From Aphrocallistes beatrix (taxonomy: Eukaryota > Porifera > Hexactinellida > Sceptrulophora > Aphrocallistidae), in assembly GCA_963281255.1 (NCBI GenBank), contig OY725493.1:372001-436000 (forward strand): a stretch of 64,000 nt of DNA. The letters are read 5' to 3'. Below, piece by piece: positions 33,501-45,011 of this stretch. The notes beneath the pieces were generated by a model that searched no databases, was not told where the DNA came from, and saw nothing but the letters and a program-made list of their open reading frames with translations. The position numbers and the translations under genes are program-made. The number at the start of each line of letters is the position of its first letter. The stretch's first letter is position 1.

Positions 33501-33979
33501 TCTAGATACTCACTGAGATCTTCCATATCCTTGGTTATAATACCTTTCTCTATGCAAAGTTGGAACATTTCATTCTTACTTCTATTTTCTTCTATGCTGA
33601 CTTCAGATGTGCTTGCGGTTAGAATTACCCATTGCTCATTGGTCAGTTCAGTTTCCAACAATTTTTTAAAGGATTTAGTAGAACAAGGTTCCTCTCCAGT
33701 AATGGACTGCTTGTAACTCGGAGAACTCAGCCATTCTAGTTTCCTAGCGGTGTGTAATAGGGTTTGGTTGCCCATCATTTGTAATGCTCGGTCGAACGTA
33801 TTCGGATTAAACTTTCCCCAATCCCTTAGCGAATACAAAAACTTGACAGGATTCGTACCAGTAGCTTCGCTCATTCCTGCTGGAATCTCAAGTTTTTTCT
33901 TCAATTTCTCCACGATGTCAGGTGTCATCAATTTGTCGAGTTCAACCAACACCTTAGCTTGATGCTTTTTTTCTTCCAT
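30527..33979 (-). CDS. NLR-type protein 2: DED-like x2, NACHT, LRR
   Basis: A single exon of 1150 codons, close to NLR 1 over its full length. The two DED-like folds occupy about 1-85 and 103-178. P-loop GHPGSGKS is at 298-305. Walker B reads FIIMDGAGEF, so Asp 393 of NLR 1 is Gly here. The sensor motif LLTSRPSAW is kept. The C-terminal LRRs differ from NLR 1 in scattered residues (for example around LDRVEFHSLSSFL). The acceptor TTCTTCTAG lies six bases before the ATG. A possible donor AAAG|GTTTGT is at 30565/30564, with the unspliced stop 38 bases on. The Asp to Gly change may weaken ATP hydrolysis and so alter switching; that is inference from NACHT ATPases in general. Confidence 0.87.
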   Translation of the reverse strand: MEEKKHQAKVLVELDKLMTPDIVEKLKKKLEIPAGMSEATGTNPVKFLYSLRDWGKFNPNTFDRALQMMGNQTLLHTARKLEWLSSPSYKQSITGEEPCSTKSFKKLLETELTNEQWVILTASTSEVSIEENRSKNEMFQLCIEKGIITKDMEDLSEYLDIVERSDLAIKVRRFTLTFKYMTNDQFRRELYNEIEQEVEENHKEWQTCLRKFLKTQNKDVSVVLDEATVPIESVYTPLTVIQIKPAKETAFEESGLNEIEFLRNIHQQVELETVEVVDFEEIVTKCNSNDNKLWCLIGHPGSGKSFLCKHFGYMYGTHTLNNFQYTVSIPCRSKEWHLLEEERHEKKQVVNFPFIVSWLQLSMSTGAKWSKALSEHLVRSDGKGLFIIMDGAGEFTRSVPFKTTLLCKLLERQFLTRSTILLTSRPSAWYDFKYTYGAQFHIDVNFQVLGFSPTNRDLYFQKRIETISKLKDVREMFDRHDEIKQLSLVPVNSSLFSALFNATESILTQTLSHLYTQLIVYIVRRQLSRMELKEQCKIVEMSDFHPAIRDCINTIGLEANQGIFERELTSEKNISLTIDDKVYDSERLGLMQVHMKVVRFGVRVKVWTFQHLTIQEYMAAVFICNNSWTNQCFILRYLTSSAQYLSMYKMVIRFMGGILRQDAGRMTPILCRHTLPKSLSLRDASMFSQLYYGTALVDMSDWKEFTQSYLLLTTVISEMNSHSIREHFAYFKREFSYPLYLYFHSTISPNEWHCFLQSLSHICEYQIIHIQSDYVTSAQFQSFINQIYSCSIHYLALLFVDKDFDAIYPYTSILSSATLPPNTRISFHIFCCNLTTSTPIFSSPNQFAGSLSIQQSDIHYETLNSLINQFHLLENFNYMPLKDDSDSQNRVIKNLLQLVAKHPINGFYIVDCEGSLSVPLDTLFPISSLKELNWGRRGDAYAVLRYLQHLSSLTHLMISSTKEPHPTDSPIRSLTPIIATNSNSLREVYFSNLDRVEFHSLSSFLSCIASCSNLMTLMLSCSDFSSYDVSCWYSTISALKSLVFLLLVDIPLQDSGMMVLCRSLVHHSAIRWLRVRNCKLSSASSHTLNCLIPTLPKIRRLALFKPELSDPDSEPLQRLIQTAVKYSVEIQFTDKTEKGLCKFINYLFSI

Positions 33980-33984
33980 TTCGA

Positions 33985-35030
33985 TCTAGAAGAATGTAAA
34001 TCTAATAAAGAATTGCATCTATGTCTGCAATATTATACTTGCTATTGCAGTTAATTGTCAAAGCATCTAATTTCCACTGCTAATATAATACCAACTAATT
34101 AGCAACTCGGCATGAGGAAGCTAGTCCGAAGCTGTCAATAAAGGAATAGAATTAAATACGAGATCTACATTTGGGACTTAAGATTGGTTGCTACGCGTAA
34201 TAGAGGAATGTTGCTAATTGGCGAATTCTACTGTAATTCTATTTCGGTTTTTGTTTTTGATGCTTCTTAGCATATCCCACTGAATGATAAAGTACGTAGT
34301 TATTGCAGATAATAATTCATGAAATACATTAACGATTTGGAATTGTTGTACATTTTTAATGTGCTTCCTATACTATTATATAGGATCCATGGTCCTGTTC
34401 AAATTAGTAAACTAGGTGCACAGTTAAAATAAAATGAGTGTTCGTGTCTGACCGTATTTCATTCCTTAACAACAGTTAAGATAATTACATCTCCGTACTT
34501 GATTTCGTCCCTACGAAATTTGTTGTTTTTCACATGGTAAGCGGAATTCTTGTCTCATTCGAGACTAAGATAAACAGGCACTAATATGTAAGGAACGAAA
34601 AGTGACGCTGTTGGAGTGGAGCATGTTTGAAAAAGGGGTGAAAATGAGGCATTTTGATTGAGAAATCAGTAGGTGCGAAAGGGACATTTCAGGGGACGAA
34701 AATTTCAGGAACGAAACTTCCGTGGGACGAAAATTCTAGGGATCTGCCATTCATAAATTCGCACCTAACTTTCGATTTGTAAAATATGCTAAATCATCAT
34801 GATTATGCAGAATTATGATAATGATGATAATAATATATTAAGGGTTTTTATTTCCTAATCCATATCTCGCGATTAAGACGAGATAAAAGTGAACATATGA
34901 TATTATGCTAACGTAATCATGAGTCAGCTACAAATCTAGAATCAGGGTACAATTGGGGTACAGTGACTCAATAGCATATTCTTTCATATGTGTATTCTCA
35001 CAATAAGTTGGAAGCACACTGCTATCCCAT
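33985..35030. other. Upstream region of NLR gene 2
   Basis: No copy of the non-coding first exon seen for NLR 1 and 3 was found here. At 34660-34745 there is a short array of GGGACGAAAATT-like units. The rest is AT-rich and unassigned. Confidence 0.4.
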
Positions 35031-35034
35031 CTGC

Positions 35035-35225
35035 GAGTGTTTTAGTACCAGAATAGGAGATGATGGCATGATTCGCGCGAAAGGTCAGTACGTACGCGTA
35101 CGTACGTAGACACTCCCTTGAAAAATCTCACTGGACTAAATTGCATCAAATTTGGATCATACATCTCTTATATGGTGGATATTTGCACCTGGGTGCAAAC
35201 TTTCACACCTTTTCACAAAGTCAAA
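35035..35225 (-). repeat. Dispersed repeat (family B), inverted copy
   Basis: Its reverse complement carries CCACCATATAAGAG and the CAATTTAGTCC phrase of the copies at 9126-9330 and 59625-59815. It is bordered by a palindrome, TACGTACGCGTACGTA (35091-35106). Confidence 0.5.
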
Positions 35226-35354
35226 TAAAATTATAATAATCAAGTGCTCATCGGCTCACTCGATGTGTATGAAAGGTGTGAATTAGAAGAATATGCGATG
35301 ATCAAATCCTTACTATTAAAACTCGATTATTGTTTGTGTGTATATATATATCTG

Positions 35355-35465
35355 TATAACGAATTGATTGAAGAAACTGTCACGCCCAGAAAGCTGATTT
35401 TTGGCATGTGGGAGTATTTTGGCTATGGATCCAGCAAGTTCTGAGCTCAGACGAAAATTAGTTTG
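35355..35465 (+). mobile_element. Partial copy of the GGCGGACAC-hairpin family
   Basis: The 5' portion (ACGAATTGATTGAAGAAACT, then TTCTGAGCTCAGACGAAAAT) matches the start of the copies at 4530-5010 and 53708-54120. The hairpin terminus is missing. Confidence 0.6.
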
Positions 35466-36250
35466 CACTTTCAACATCAAACATGTCCCTTCAGCAAATT
35501 CTCTTCTGTGTCATAGCAGGTGGATTCAAACTATAAACTTTGGTCAATGCTCAGAAAATAAATTCACATTTCTAATTAAGACATAGCGAATATTAATTGT
35601 ATCTCGACCAATCCGATTTCGGGTTTAGAAAATGCTTCCAATTATTTACGTGCATGTCCTTATTGATCAATATTATTACAGATAGTTGAAATGCTAAATC
35701 CTGGATTCTGATTGGTTATTAGTATAAGGAATCACCTTCCGGGAAAGGTTGTGAATATTGTACTGAGTTACAATCACGTCTAAATCTCCTAAAATTTGTG
35801 TTTATTAAGCAAGAGACTGAGAGTATCTAAAATTAAACTAATTCAAGGAATTTTCAATGTGCCTATGCAAATCAAGTTGATTGAGAGAAATAATATAAAC
35901 TATCTTCATAAGCTGTTGACAATCAATCGAAGTTATTCAAAGACAAGAGAAATATTTGGGGTCAAAGCGGGATATTTTCCACTTGCTACAGTAAAAAATC
36001 AATTTCATTAAGACACTTTAACCACTTAAAACCACCTGACATAAATGACATGTTTGCTCAGAATTTATTCAAGAACTAACCTTTGAGTGTAAACCAAAAT
36101 AATTGAAAGAATTCAATCAACGATAAACCACAGTATAGTTCCCAACATTTCTTTCTAAAAATATTAATTCTACGAAGGGTTTTAATTCAAATATGGACTC
36201 ACTGTTTTGATACTCAATAAATCATTAACAGAAGCATAAATCTATCCTAG
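35466..36250. other. Intergenic spacer
   Basis: It starts with a fragment of the GTGTCATAGCAGGTGG repeat. No gene is recognised. Confidence 0.35.
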
Positions 36251-36252
36251 AG

Positions 36253-36546
36253 TACCGTATTGCTTCGAATAAGCGCACGGGCGCTTATTTATTTCGTGCA
36301 CCATTTAGACCCGGCGCTTAATTTTTTCATTCGCTATTTTGACCCGGTGCTCTTTTTTTGTTTACTACATTGACTGGCACTTTGATTTTTGCCACAACTG
36401 AGAATGTTAGTTCTATTAAAAAAGGACAATGTGATGTTTCAAAAAGCACTTGTATCTATGCCACTTTGATATGATGTTAGAGAACTAAAATGCTCGCGTC
36501 GGACGCTTATTCAAGCCCCTGGCGCTTATTCAAGAAAATACGGTAC
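36253..36546. mobile_element. MITE with TACCGTATT..GAATAAGCGC termini
   Basis: The left end TACCGTATTGCTTCGAATAA and the right end GCGCTTATTCAAGAAAATAC are inverted. Subterminal GCGCTTATT motifs are repeated. About 290 bp, non-coding. Confidence 0.7.
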
Positions 36547-37140
36547 TCTTTGTACTTTGTTAAACTAAGAACTATATGAAACTGCAAAGAGTAACTATTA
36601 TTCGATGTTAGGTTAGCCTCAGAAAAGATCGAGATAAGGAATCCGACATTTTAAAACTATAATTTTCATAATCTGGATTCTTACGCGGGCCGGATTGAAT
36701 TGGTCGGCGGGTCACTTATTGAGAACTCCTGTACAAGACAGTTCATGGAAATAATGGAATTTCAGTATTAACAGTCACCTAATTACTTGTAATATACTAC
36801 TCAGGGCAATACAGTAGTTTGAACCGCGCATAAACTGACACAATGAAATTTTGAGGTTCTCTAGTTTCAACTCATTTCTTGGTGGTTAAAACGGTTGCAC
36901 CAATAGATCGTGATTCATGGGTAGATCTCGCAGAGCACTGAACTGTATAGGCATCAACTTGTCGACATTTCCAGACACAAACCATAACCCTCTTCCCTCC
37001 ACACACACACACCAGAAATTCAAAAGTTTAAATTCTAGGCATTTGCAATGAGGTAGCTTTCAACATAAAATGGAAATTTCTTATCTTAGTTTTAGCCTTA
37101 TAGTCATAAATAGTCATAATGAAGAAGATTAGTGTGAAGT
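36547..37140. other. Intergenic spacer
   Basis: Nothing recognised. Confidence 0.35.
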
Positions 37141-37289
37141 TAAGTAACAATGGATCAACGATGTTGAGACTAATCTGATTCAATTTTCATGTGCACTACT
37201 AGGACCAAGGAAAACAGGTCAATATAATAGCAGTATGAGAATGGCAATAAGAAATTATACTATCTGCCTTTAAATAAAATTTGCGAAAA

Positions 37290-37560
37290 GCCCGGCTACA
37301 GAGAAGGCTAGGAATAACAATAACAACAACCACAATGGTGGCATTGTTGACTTCTGTGACAGTGACATCTCCTCCCACACAGACGCCGATGTTGCTGCAC
37401 TCTCCCATCCCCGGACACTCCACACCGCTGCCGTCAGTGGGACAAGGAGTGAAGGGCAGCTCTGTCACGTTAGTGCAGATCTACACAACAGTGACGTCAT
37501 CACACTACCTTGCTAGCTCCATACTATGGTAGAGCTAGGGCAGTAGTTTTATGGATTCTG
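37290..37560 (-). pseudogene. Copy of ADAM last exon (EGF-like part, start of TM) with upstream intron
   Basis: The minus strand matches the ADAM exon at 56958-57479 (TELPFTPCPTD, ECPGMGECSNIGVCVGGD) and the intron before it. The transmembrane part is cut by a deletion after VVVIVI, and the cytoplasmic tail is lost. Confidence 0.75.
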
Positions 37561-38860
37561 CATGGACGGTACATGGACGGCCCTGAAAGCATCGGGAGCT
37601 GTTCCTCAGTGGGTAACGCCTCTCTGTATCTTTACTTGGTGAGCGCAGGTAGGTTCCGTTGTCACTCTGGACTTCTAGTTCTCCTTCATGGCCACCAGAG
37701 TGCATTTCCATTGAGTTCTCATGATCTGTGTCTGCCTGGTCTAGAGTTATGCTTCCCTCCCCCACTTCTTTTGTGGATGAGAACTCGTCAGCTTGGTCGT
37801 CCGCCTGGACTTCCTCCTCACTCAGCCCTTCGAGTTGTGCTAAGTTCGGGGTCGGGTAGCGTATGGTTTCTGGATCCACTCCGCCTTGTAGATACTTCTT
37901 AACATTAATGAAGTGCACCCACCTATCTTTTGATCCAATCTGTACTTTGACGTTCGGTCCTCTTCTATCCAAGACCTCGAATGGCCCATCATATCTTGGG
38001 GAGAGTGAGTCCTGTACCATGCTACGCTTCAGCATCACTCTGTCTCCTTCATCGATTTCCATGCTAGACTTTCCTTGAGTTAAAACGCTGCCGCGCCTTT
38101 GCGAGGTTTTGTCAATATTTTCTTGTGCGATCCTGGTCAATTCCTCCCTCTTCCCTTTGAGAGCAAGTAGGTATTCTTCGTGTGAGTTCATTTCATGTTC
38201 ATTGAGATTGTCGCACCATGCGTCTATTGGTGAGAGTGGCTCGCGTCCGAATGTGAGAAGCTGCGGTGACAGTCGACTCGTGGCGTTTTTCATTGCATTT
38301 ATGTGGAAGCTTACTTCGGTCAGGAGTCCGGTCCATGACCCCTTAGCTAGATGCCGATCCGCCTGCAGACACCGTATTGTCTGCTTCACTAAGCCGATAT
38401 GCCTCTCAGCCATCCTGTCGCTCTGGGGGTGGTACGGTGTGGTACGCTTCTTATTAACTCCTGCCTGCCGACAAAATTCCCTGAATGTCTGGCCATCCAC
38501 GTTCGCCCCTTTGTCGGTTAGAACGATCTTTGGCATTCCATGTCCCCTGTATATCCAGGCCTGTTCAAACGTGTCCAGTATGCTTCCGGTCTCTTGGTCC
38601 TTCAACGGGTGTAGTTCCACATATCGGGTGAACAAGTCCACAATTAGGAGGAAATATAAATACCCGTCTCCACTACTATCCGTCCAGGGGAGTACCCCTA
38701 TGTCCATTGCAACCGCCTACCCCGGATCCCCCTTCCTCCCGAGCACCAAGGGGCGCATTGGTTCGACCCCGCTGTTGTCATACTTAGACCTCTGACAGGG
38801 GAGACAGTGTCGACAAAAATCCCTGACGTCACGTGCCATGCGAGGCCAGAAAAAGTTCTT
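37535..38860 (-). mobile_element. Ty3/Gypsy-type integrase fragment
   Basis: A minus-strand frame of 390 codons (38707-37535) encodes a retroviral-type integrase core. It has Asp in MDIGVLPW, Asp 65 in VLTDKGANV and Glu 101 in DRMAERHIG, spaced D-35-E. A GPF-type C-terminal segment (RYDGPFEVLDRRGPNVKVQ) and a polyprotein tail (RRYPLRNSSR) follow. Upstream, beyond an in-frame TAG at 38717-38719, the zinc-binding part (FCRHCLPCQRSKYDN) is still readable to about 38855. No reverse transcriptase or LTRs are found. It is a truncated, dead insertion lying between two copies of an ADAM-derived repeat. Confidence 0.85.
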
Positions 38861-39172
38861 TGAAGTTGAGTAACAATGGATCAACGATGTTGAGATTTAT
38901 CTAATTCAGTTTTCATGTGCACTACTAGGACCAAGAAAAACAGGTCAATATAATAGCAGTATGAGAATGACAATAAGAAAATATAATATCTGCTTTTAAA
39001 TACATTTTGGTGGTTAAAGTTAGACTAACAAACTAATTAACAAATTTGCTAAACTCCCGGCTACAGAGAAGGCTAGGAACAAGATAAACACGACAATAAC
39101 AATAACAACAACCACAATGGTGGCACTGTTGACTTCTGTGACAGTGACATCTCCTCCCACACAGACGCTTTA
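38860..39172 (-). pseudogene. Second partial copy of ADAM last exon with flank
   Basis: 38866-39055 repeats 37135-37290 nearly base for base (TAACAATGGATCAACGATGT and onward). 39055-39172 repeats the TM and EGF part of the exon up to CACACAGACGC, where similarity stops abruptly. Confidence 0.7.
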
Positions 39173-40230
39173 GAGTACTGATTCTATATACAAACATTGA
39201 ATGGAACAACTCAACCCCTTTTGCTATTATTCTATCAGTGATACAATGGATAAGCACGTAGGAGCTATTCTCACAAATTTATTATCGATTAAAACTTACT
39301 TCGAAACCAATCTTATAAGTGTTTATGATAACAGTACATAGATGAAGGATAAATCGAATAATCCATTGTAGATTAATTCATTTTATTTGCTTTTTGCTAG
39401 AACAAGGATAGAGAAGCATCCAATCCATTACTTAATTTGTATTGTGGTAGTTGAATTATATTGGATATTTAGAAAAAATGTTGATTGTTTGTTTGCTTGT
39501 TTGGATGGAAAGTTAGAATTAATTGAATAGAGGATGTGGCATAGAAAGCTGAAATTTGTGTACAGGGATAATTCACACACGCTGTCACTCTATCATGACA
39601 GTAATAGTATTAATTCTTAACAGCGAATGACTCTTCTAGAATCCTACTCTGCTCTTATTATTGTGAGGAATTGGTCGATCTTGAAAATGTCGGTTGACAG
39701 AGTTCCTTATTCAACAAAAAAACGATTGAAGGGCACTACTTTGGTACACAATGCTTGGATTCAGTTAAGTAGACCGATTAACTGATGGTCCTATTAATAA
39801 GCGGAGTCGACTGTATTTCAATTTACAGAGTACAAATAGTATTGTTAATTAACACTATTCTCCTCCATCAAGGTAATTGTCCCACTCACTGAATGTTTTC
39901 GAGCTTTATCACTGCAGCAAGGATTACCTGAACAATTTCTAACTTCTTCAGTTTAGTTTTAACTACATGTAGAATGCTAAACATACATTTCTAGCTTTTA
40001 TCGTTATCTCCACACATAGCTGTTGCTCATTATCAATATAGAAATATTATACTTGTTGGCGCCCAACAGGTTTTTCATTATTTTTCAAAAATTGATGCCT
40101 AAGCTTACAACGTTATTGTTCAATTTACACAGCAGGAGTATCAGCAGTAGTTTAACCCAACTAAATGTTCTGCATAGCAGTTACTTGCAACATTAACTTG
40201 AATGCTATTTGATGGCAACATACTTCTATG
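39173..40230. repeat. Duplicated block, copy 1
   Basis: 39205-40230 is a direct repeat of about 47350-48620 with small indels (GCTTTTTGCTAGAACAAGGA, TAGAATGCTAAACATACATT). Positions 39173-39300 also appear inverted at about 46630-46765. Confidence 0.7.
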
Positions 40231-40261
40231 TTAGATCTAACACTATCGTAGCTCTTTCATT

Positions 40262-40436
40262 TTTATTTACTTTATGTTCTAATTCATCATAATATTCCTT
40301 TCGAAATTGATCGTTGGTCATATTTTTAAGATCGATGTAAAACGACGGACTCTTATTGCCAAATCGCTACGCTCGACTATGTCTAGATACTCACTGAGAT
40401 CTTCCATATCCTTGGTTATAATACCGTTCTCTATAG
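40262..40436 (-). pseudogene. NLR relic (N-terminal fragment)
   Basis: About 170 bases match the second DED-like region of NLR 1 and 2 on the minus strand (compare 33418-33550), including GATCGTTGGTCATAT and TACTCACTGAGATCTTCCAT. Similarity ends abruptly at CTCTATA (40436). A one-base loss breaks the frame near 40330. It is a dead remnant, evidence of a further NLR copy. Confidence 0.75.
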
Positions 40437-41812
40437 AGCTATTAAAAACGTTCATGTAATCTTGTAATCTTATTCTATGTAATCTTATTCTGACAATTAA
40501 ATTGTTTTTTTCGGGTTACATCATTGGTTTACATCATTGGAATCTATTTCCAAAATAATGGTACATCCGTTTCTATACACTGCTGTATGATTTTCAAAAG
40601 ATATATCCAAAGATTCAAATACTGTTAAGATGAACAACAGTATTTGAATGAAATATATTTGGTGGTTATTAAAATATATTTATTCCCATACTCTACGTAC
40701 GCAAAGCCGATACTCCTAGTAACTTCAACTCCATTAGCGTTCGTTCAGTTCGTTCAGTTCAGTTTGTTCAGTTCAAGTTCAATAAGTTCAAGTTGGATTC
40801 GTTCCTGAACCTTTCACTCTCTGAATAAAAGGTAGTCAATTTGAAATTTATATCTGCGAGACAACAAGGGAGAGCAAACAACTTTTCTTGGATTTTGTTT
40901 TTTAAACAGTAAGAATAACATGCCTAGAGCTTCCAAAATATCTTTTAAAATATTCAATTTCTAAGTTCTGATTCTGAATTAAGTAATTTGTATATAGACA
41001 GGTCGTACAGGAACATGATTGTATATATAGTAAAGGTGAGAAAAAGTTATTTTCTATTTTTTTCAGAGATGTGAAATTTTCACTTAGATCTTAAGTTTAA
41101 TCGTAGACTCATCATTTAACACCTACATGCCGATTTTCGTATCTCTATAACTTGCCAACTCTCAAATCAATTCGGACAAAAGGATAAAAACAAAAAAAAT
41201 AATAAGATACATTTACGTGTCTGGCAGGGATTTGCAAGTTACCTCTAAAAAAGATGTCTTAAACGTACTGCATTATAATCCATCTTTAGTAATTGGAGGC
41301 AGACAATACATAGCCATTGTTGTCCACTTTCAGTGACTCAGTTTACATTAGTTTAAAAAGTTCGCGTGCTAGACAGTCAGATTTTTTATCATGAGACACA
41401 GAAAAAAGACTAATTCCTATAATAACTAACTATTGTAATTATATTACCAAAAAGGATAAGTAAAGAAATGTTTTGGATCATTAATGCTATCAAGAATGGA
41501 ATAGTAGGAAATATAAGAACTATTTGAAAGCTATTTTAAGAATAGTAGAAAAATTCCATTGAAATGCTGGATTTCTTATCTCGATCTTTCCTAAGGCATC
41601 GCCTATATACCCCTTTGCAGCCTCATTTTAGTTTTTTCACGCCTTTTCCCAGAAGGTGACGACTTATATTAACCAATCAATATCCAGGATTTAGCATCAC
41701 AACTAGCCATAATATTATTAATTAATAAGGATCTGACCTAACTATGTACAATTAATTGTACATGCATGTAAATAAAGTGTAAGCATTCTAACCCCGAAAT
41801 CAGATTGGCAGA
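40437..41812. other. Intergenic spacer
   Basis: AT-rich. A GTTCAGTTCGTTCAGTTCAG short-repeat run lies at 40743-40790. No gene. Confidence 0.35.
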
Positions 41813-42311
41813 AAAAAGTTCGATAATGTTTCAATTGGAAATATGATTTATTTTCTGACCATTTACCATTACCAATCCAAAGTATTCTAGATCTCCCTAG
41901 CTACTATCCTGTCCAATTAGAGAGAGATGAAGGATAATCATTTAGACTTAAACTGTCCTTAACTCGATAGCCTCACGCTGATTCTCCACATAACTTTCTA
42001 CATAGTTTGACTGCACCTGTTATGGCACTAGACACGTTTGGCGTTGAAAGCACAAATTAACGTATTCAAATGATGGAATCATCTCAGGCTAGATTGCCGT
42101 TTCCAGAGCAGTGAACCCATCAGAACTGTAGTTCTTAGACTGGATGGTAAGATGAAAACAAGATTGCATATACCTTCTGATTTCCTGATTTTCGTAAATA
42201 TATCCAGAACTATATCTCTTTAGGGTATCGAACTATTCCATTCACGATGACAATCATTGTGTAGCAAGACTACATAGATATTTGTGAAGGAATGTTTGGC
42301 TTTTAATTCAA

Positions 42312-42645
42312 TACAAGCGCGCTTCGCTTGCTTGCGCTGCGCGGCTGGTGGACACTTTGTGTCTGCCGGAGGCGCCTGTGGTCACCATTGATTAATTATA
42401 TGGGAAATAACATCTCTACTACTAAATACGTATGTCATAGTACTATAATCGATATCGCACGAAAAATCACCAAATGCGTCAATTTTTTAAATTTTGATGC
42501 GTAATGATGACGTCATAACAGAGTGATGAGTTATCATTTTTTGATGATAGTTCCATCATATGTGAGGTATATTAATATACACATTCTATTAAAATTTCAG
42601 CTTTCTATCACCTAAAATGGCTGAGTTATGCTCGAATGTATTGCT
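42312..42645 (-). mobile_element. GGCGGACAC-hairpin family copy
   Basis: It begins ACAAGCGCGCTTCGCTTGCT and contains ATGACGTCATAACAGAGTGA and the AAAATGGCTGAGTTATG phrase of the family. It ends without the second hairpin terminus. Confidence 0.7.
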
Positions 42646-43159
42646 TGTATTGCTTAACTTTTAATCTGATATTAGGCTTCGAAATGTAATGACTAGAATC
42701 TGAAATCGCTAAATTAGTCTCAATACTTATTGGAAATCAAAAAATCAGAAGGTATACAATCTTGTTTTTTTCATCTTACCATTCAGTCTAAAAACAGTTC
42801 TGATGGGCTAGATTCTGACTGGTCTGGAGACAGCAACCTAGCCTGAGATGATTCAACCATTTGAATTCATTAGTCAATACTTTCACACCAAAACTCTTAA
42901 AATGTCCTTAGCAAAACCTTCACAGTATCATAGCAGGCGGAGTCAACCTATGAACTAGAGAAGCGGAGTTGTTTGTGAGATGTCAGTTGAACGGGTCAGC
43001 ACATTTTGTCACCTATCTCGGCGAGGTGTGAAGATTTAGCTTAGATCTTCGAATTTAATTGTAGATTCGGTATTATTAGCTGTGTGCCAAAAGTCACATT
43101 TCTAGCACCTCCTAGCTCTCAATCAATTTGCACAAACAAACAAAAATTGCGTTTTAATA

Positions 43160-43567
43160 TACAGTGGAACATGTATATAACGGCCACCCAAGGGACTGGA
43201 CAAAATTGGCCGTTATACGCAGGTGACCGTTATATACAGGTGATTGTCTTAATCACCAAAGGTTTCAACGTTGTGCAATAAATATCAAGCTTTTAGAAAT
43301 CCATTACTAGAAGTAATTACATGAAATTTGTTTATCGTTCATAGGAAGTCATGTACTTAAGTAATAAACACTTAAAAAGGTGAAAAAGGTGATGGCCGTT
43401 ATACACAGTTTTAGGGCCAGTAAGGACTACATACGGGTGGCCGCTGGCTGCGTTGAGCAGGTGACCGCTATACACAGGTTCAATATTATGTAATTTCGGA
43501 CGGGACTGTTCATTGGTGACAGCTATAGACAGGTGACCGTTATATAGAGTGGCAGGCTCGACTGTAT
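43160..43567. mobile_element. MITE of the ATATAACGGCCACC family, copy 1
   Basis: The ends ACAGTGGAACATGTATATAA and the inverted GGCAGGCTCGACTGTA are flanked by TA. The interior repeats GACCGTTATA and GGCCGTTATA. It is closely related to 61789-62148. Confidence 0.75.
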
Positions 43568-44694
43568 AAGATTGAGTCCTCTGTGCGCGTTACAATTACT
43601 CTGTTTATAATAGTAGCAATAAATACAAGCACTGATTTAATGAAATAAAATTTAGAATCAGATCTAATTGGATTTGATCAAAATAACTGAAACGGATTAT
43701 TGACTCATGAGAGAGCATCAATTTTTCCATTGACCCACTATATTATATAATTGAAGGGAAACATTATAGTAGTTTGCTAAAAAATCAGAGTTTAAGAAGA
43801 ACGGTTGTGATTTTTGTCTGCTGACACTCGCAAATTTCTACATTCGAGTTCCTACTAGTATAAATCTTCAGATATCAGTGATACATTCCTTCCAATTACG
43901 AATGGCTTGATTCATAATACTATACAGTCGAGATAGTTGTAACAACGAATTTGTCGAAAGATGAATAGTCTATAACACAGTTAAATGAGAAATTATATGC
44001 AATGAATAAGAAATGAAATGTTAATTAAATTGAATTGAAAGCCAAACATTCCTTCACAAATATCTATGTAGTCTTGCTACACAATGATTGTCATCGTGAA
44101 TGGAATAGTTCGATACCCTAAAGAGATATAGTTCTGGATATATTTACGAAAATCAGGAAATCAGAAGGTATATGCAATCTTGTTTTCATCTTACCATCCA
44201 GTCTAAGAACTACAGTTCTGATGGGTTCACTGCTCTGGAAACGGCAATCTAGCCTGAGATGATTCCATCATTTGAATGCATTAATTTGTGCTTTCAACGC
44301 CAAACGTGTCTAGTGCCATAACAGGTGCAGGGTTCAAACTATAAACTTTAATGTAGAAAATTATGTGGAAAATCAGAGTGAGGCTATCGACATGAGATAA
44401 GGACAGTTTAAGTCTAAATGATTATCCTTCATCTCTCTCTAATTCTACTGAATAATAGTGGCTAGGAAGATGTGAATATTTGGAATTGGAAATGGTAAAT
44501 GGTCAGAAAATAAATGCATATTTCCAATTGAAAACTTTTCTCGACCATTTAGATTGGCTGGTGGGCCAACTATTGAGAACCCTGTTCTAGAGTATCTATG
44601 GAAAATAATGTCATTCCAGTATTACAAGTTTCCTAGTTGCTTATAATATACTACTCAAGGCAAAAATGGTCGGTATTTTTCATTTCAGTTTTCA

Positions 44695-45011
44695 CGTGCA
44701 CAAGTAAATTATACTATCTGCTTTTAAATACATTTTGGTGGTTGGAGTTAGATTAACAAACTATTTAACACAAAATTTGCAAAAACCCTGGCTACAGAGA
44801 AGGATTGGAACAAAAGAAACACGACAATAACAATAACAACAACCACAACGGTGGCATTGTTGACTTCTGTGACAGTGACATCTCCTCCCACACAGACGCC
44901 GATGTTGCTGCACTCTCCCATCCCCGGATACTCCACACCGTTGCCGTCAGTGGGACAAGGAGTGAAGGGCAGCTCTGTCACGTTAGTGCAGATCTACACA
45001 ACAGTGACGTC
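44695..45011 (-). pseudogene. Third copy of ADAM last exon (EGF-like part and TM)
   Basis: On the minus strand it encodes TELPFTPCPTDGNGVEYPGM and a valine-rich TM segment, then diverges before the cytoplasmic tail. The first Cys of ECPGMG is Tyr. The plus-strand frame across it is a shadow. Confidence 0.75.

Larger units (their letters stand above)
41813..44545. repeat. Large inverted repeat with 500-bp arms
   Basis: Arms 41813-42310 and 44034-44545 are inverted copies. The part 42010-42305 is almost identical to its partner (both contain AGCAAGACTACATAGATATT or its complement). The 1.7-kb loop holds a hairpin-family element (42312-42645), another relative of the arm (42770-43000) and a MITE (43160-43567). 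Confidence 0.8.

Noticed and set aside
38109-38795. 228-codon plus-strand frame
   Set aside because: It is antisense to the Gypsy-type integrase, which has clear catalytic motifs.
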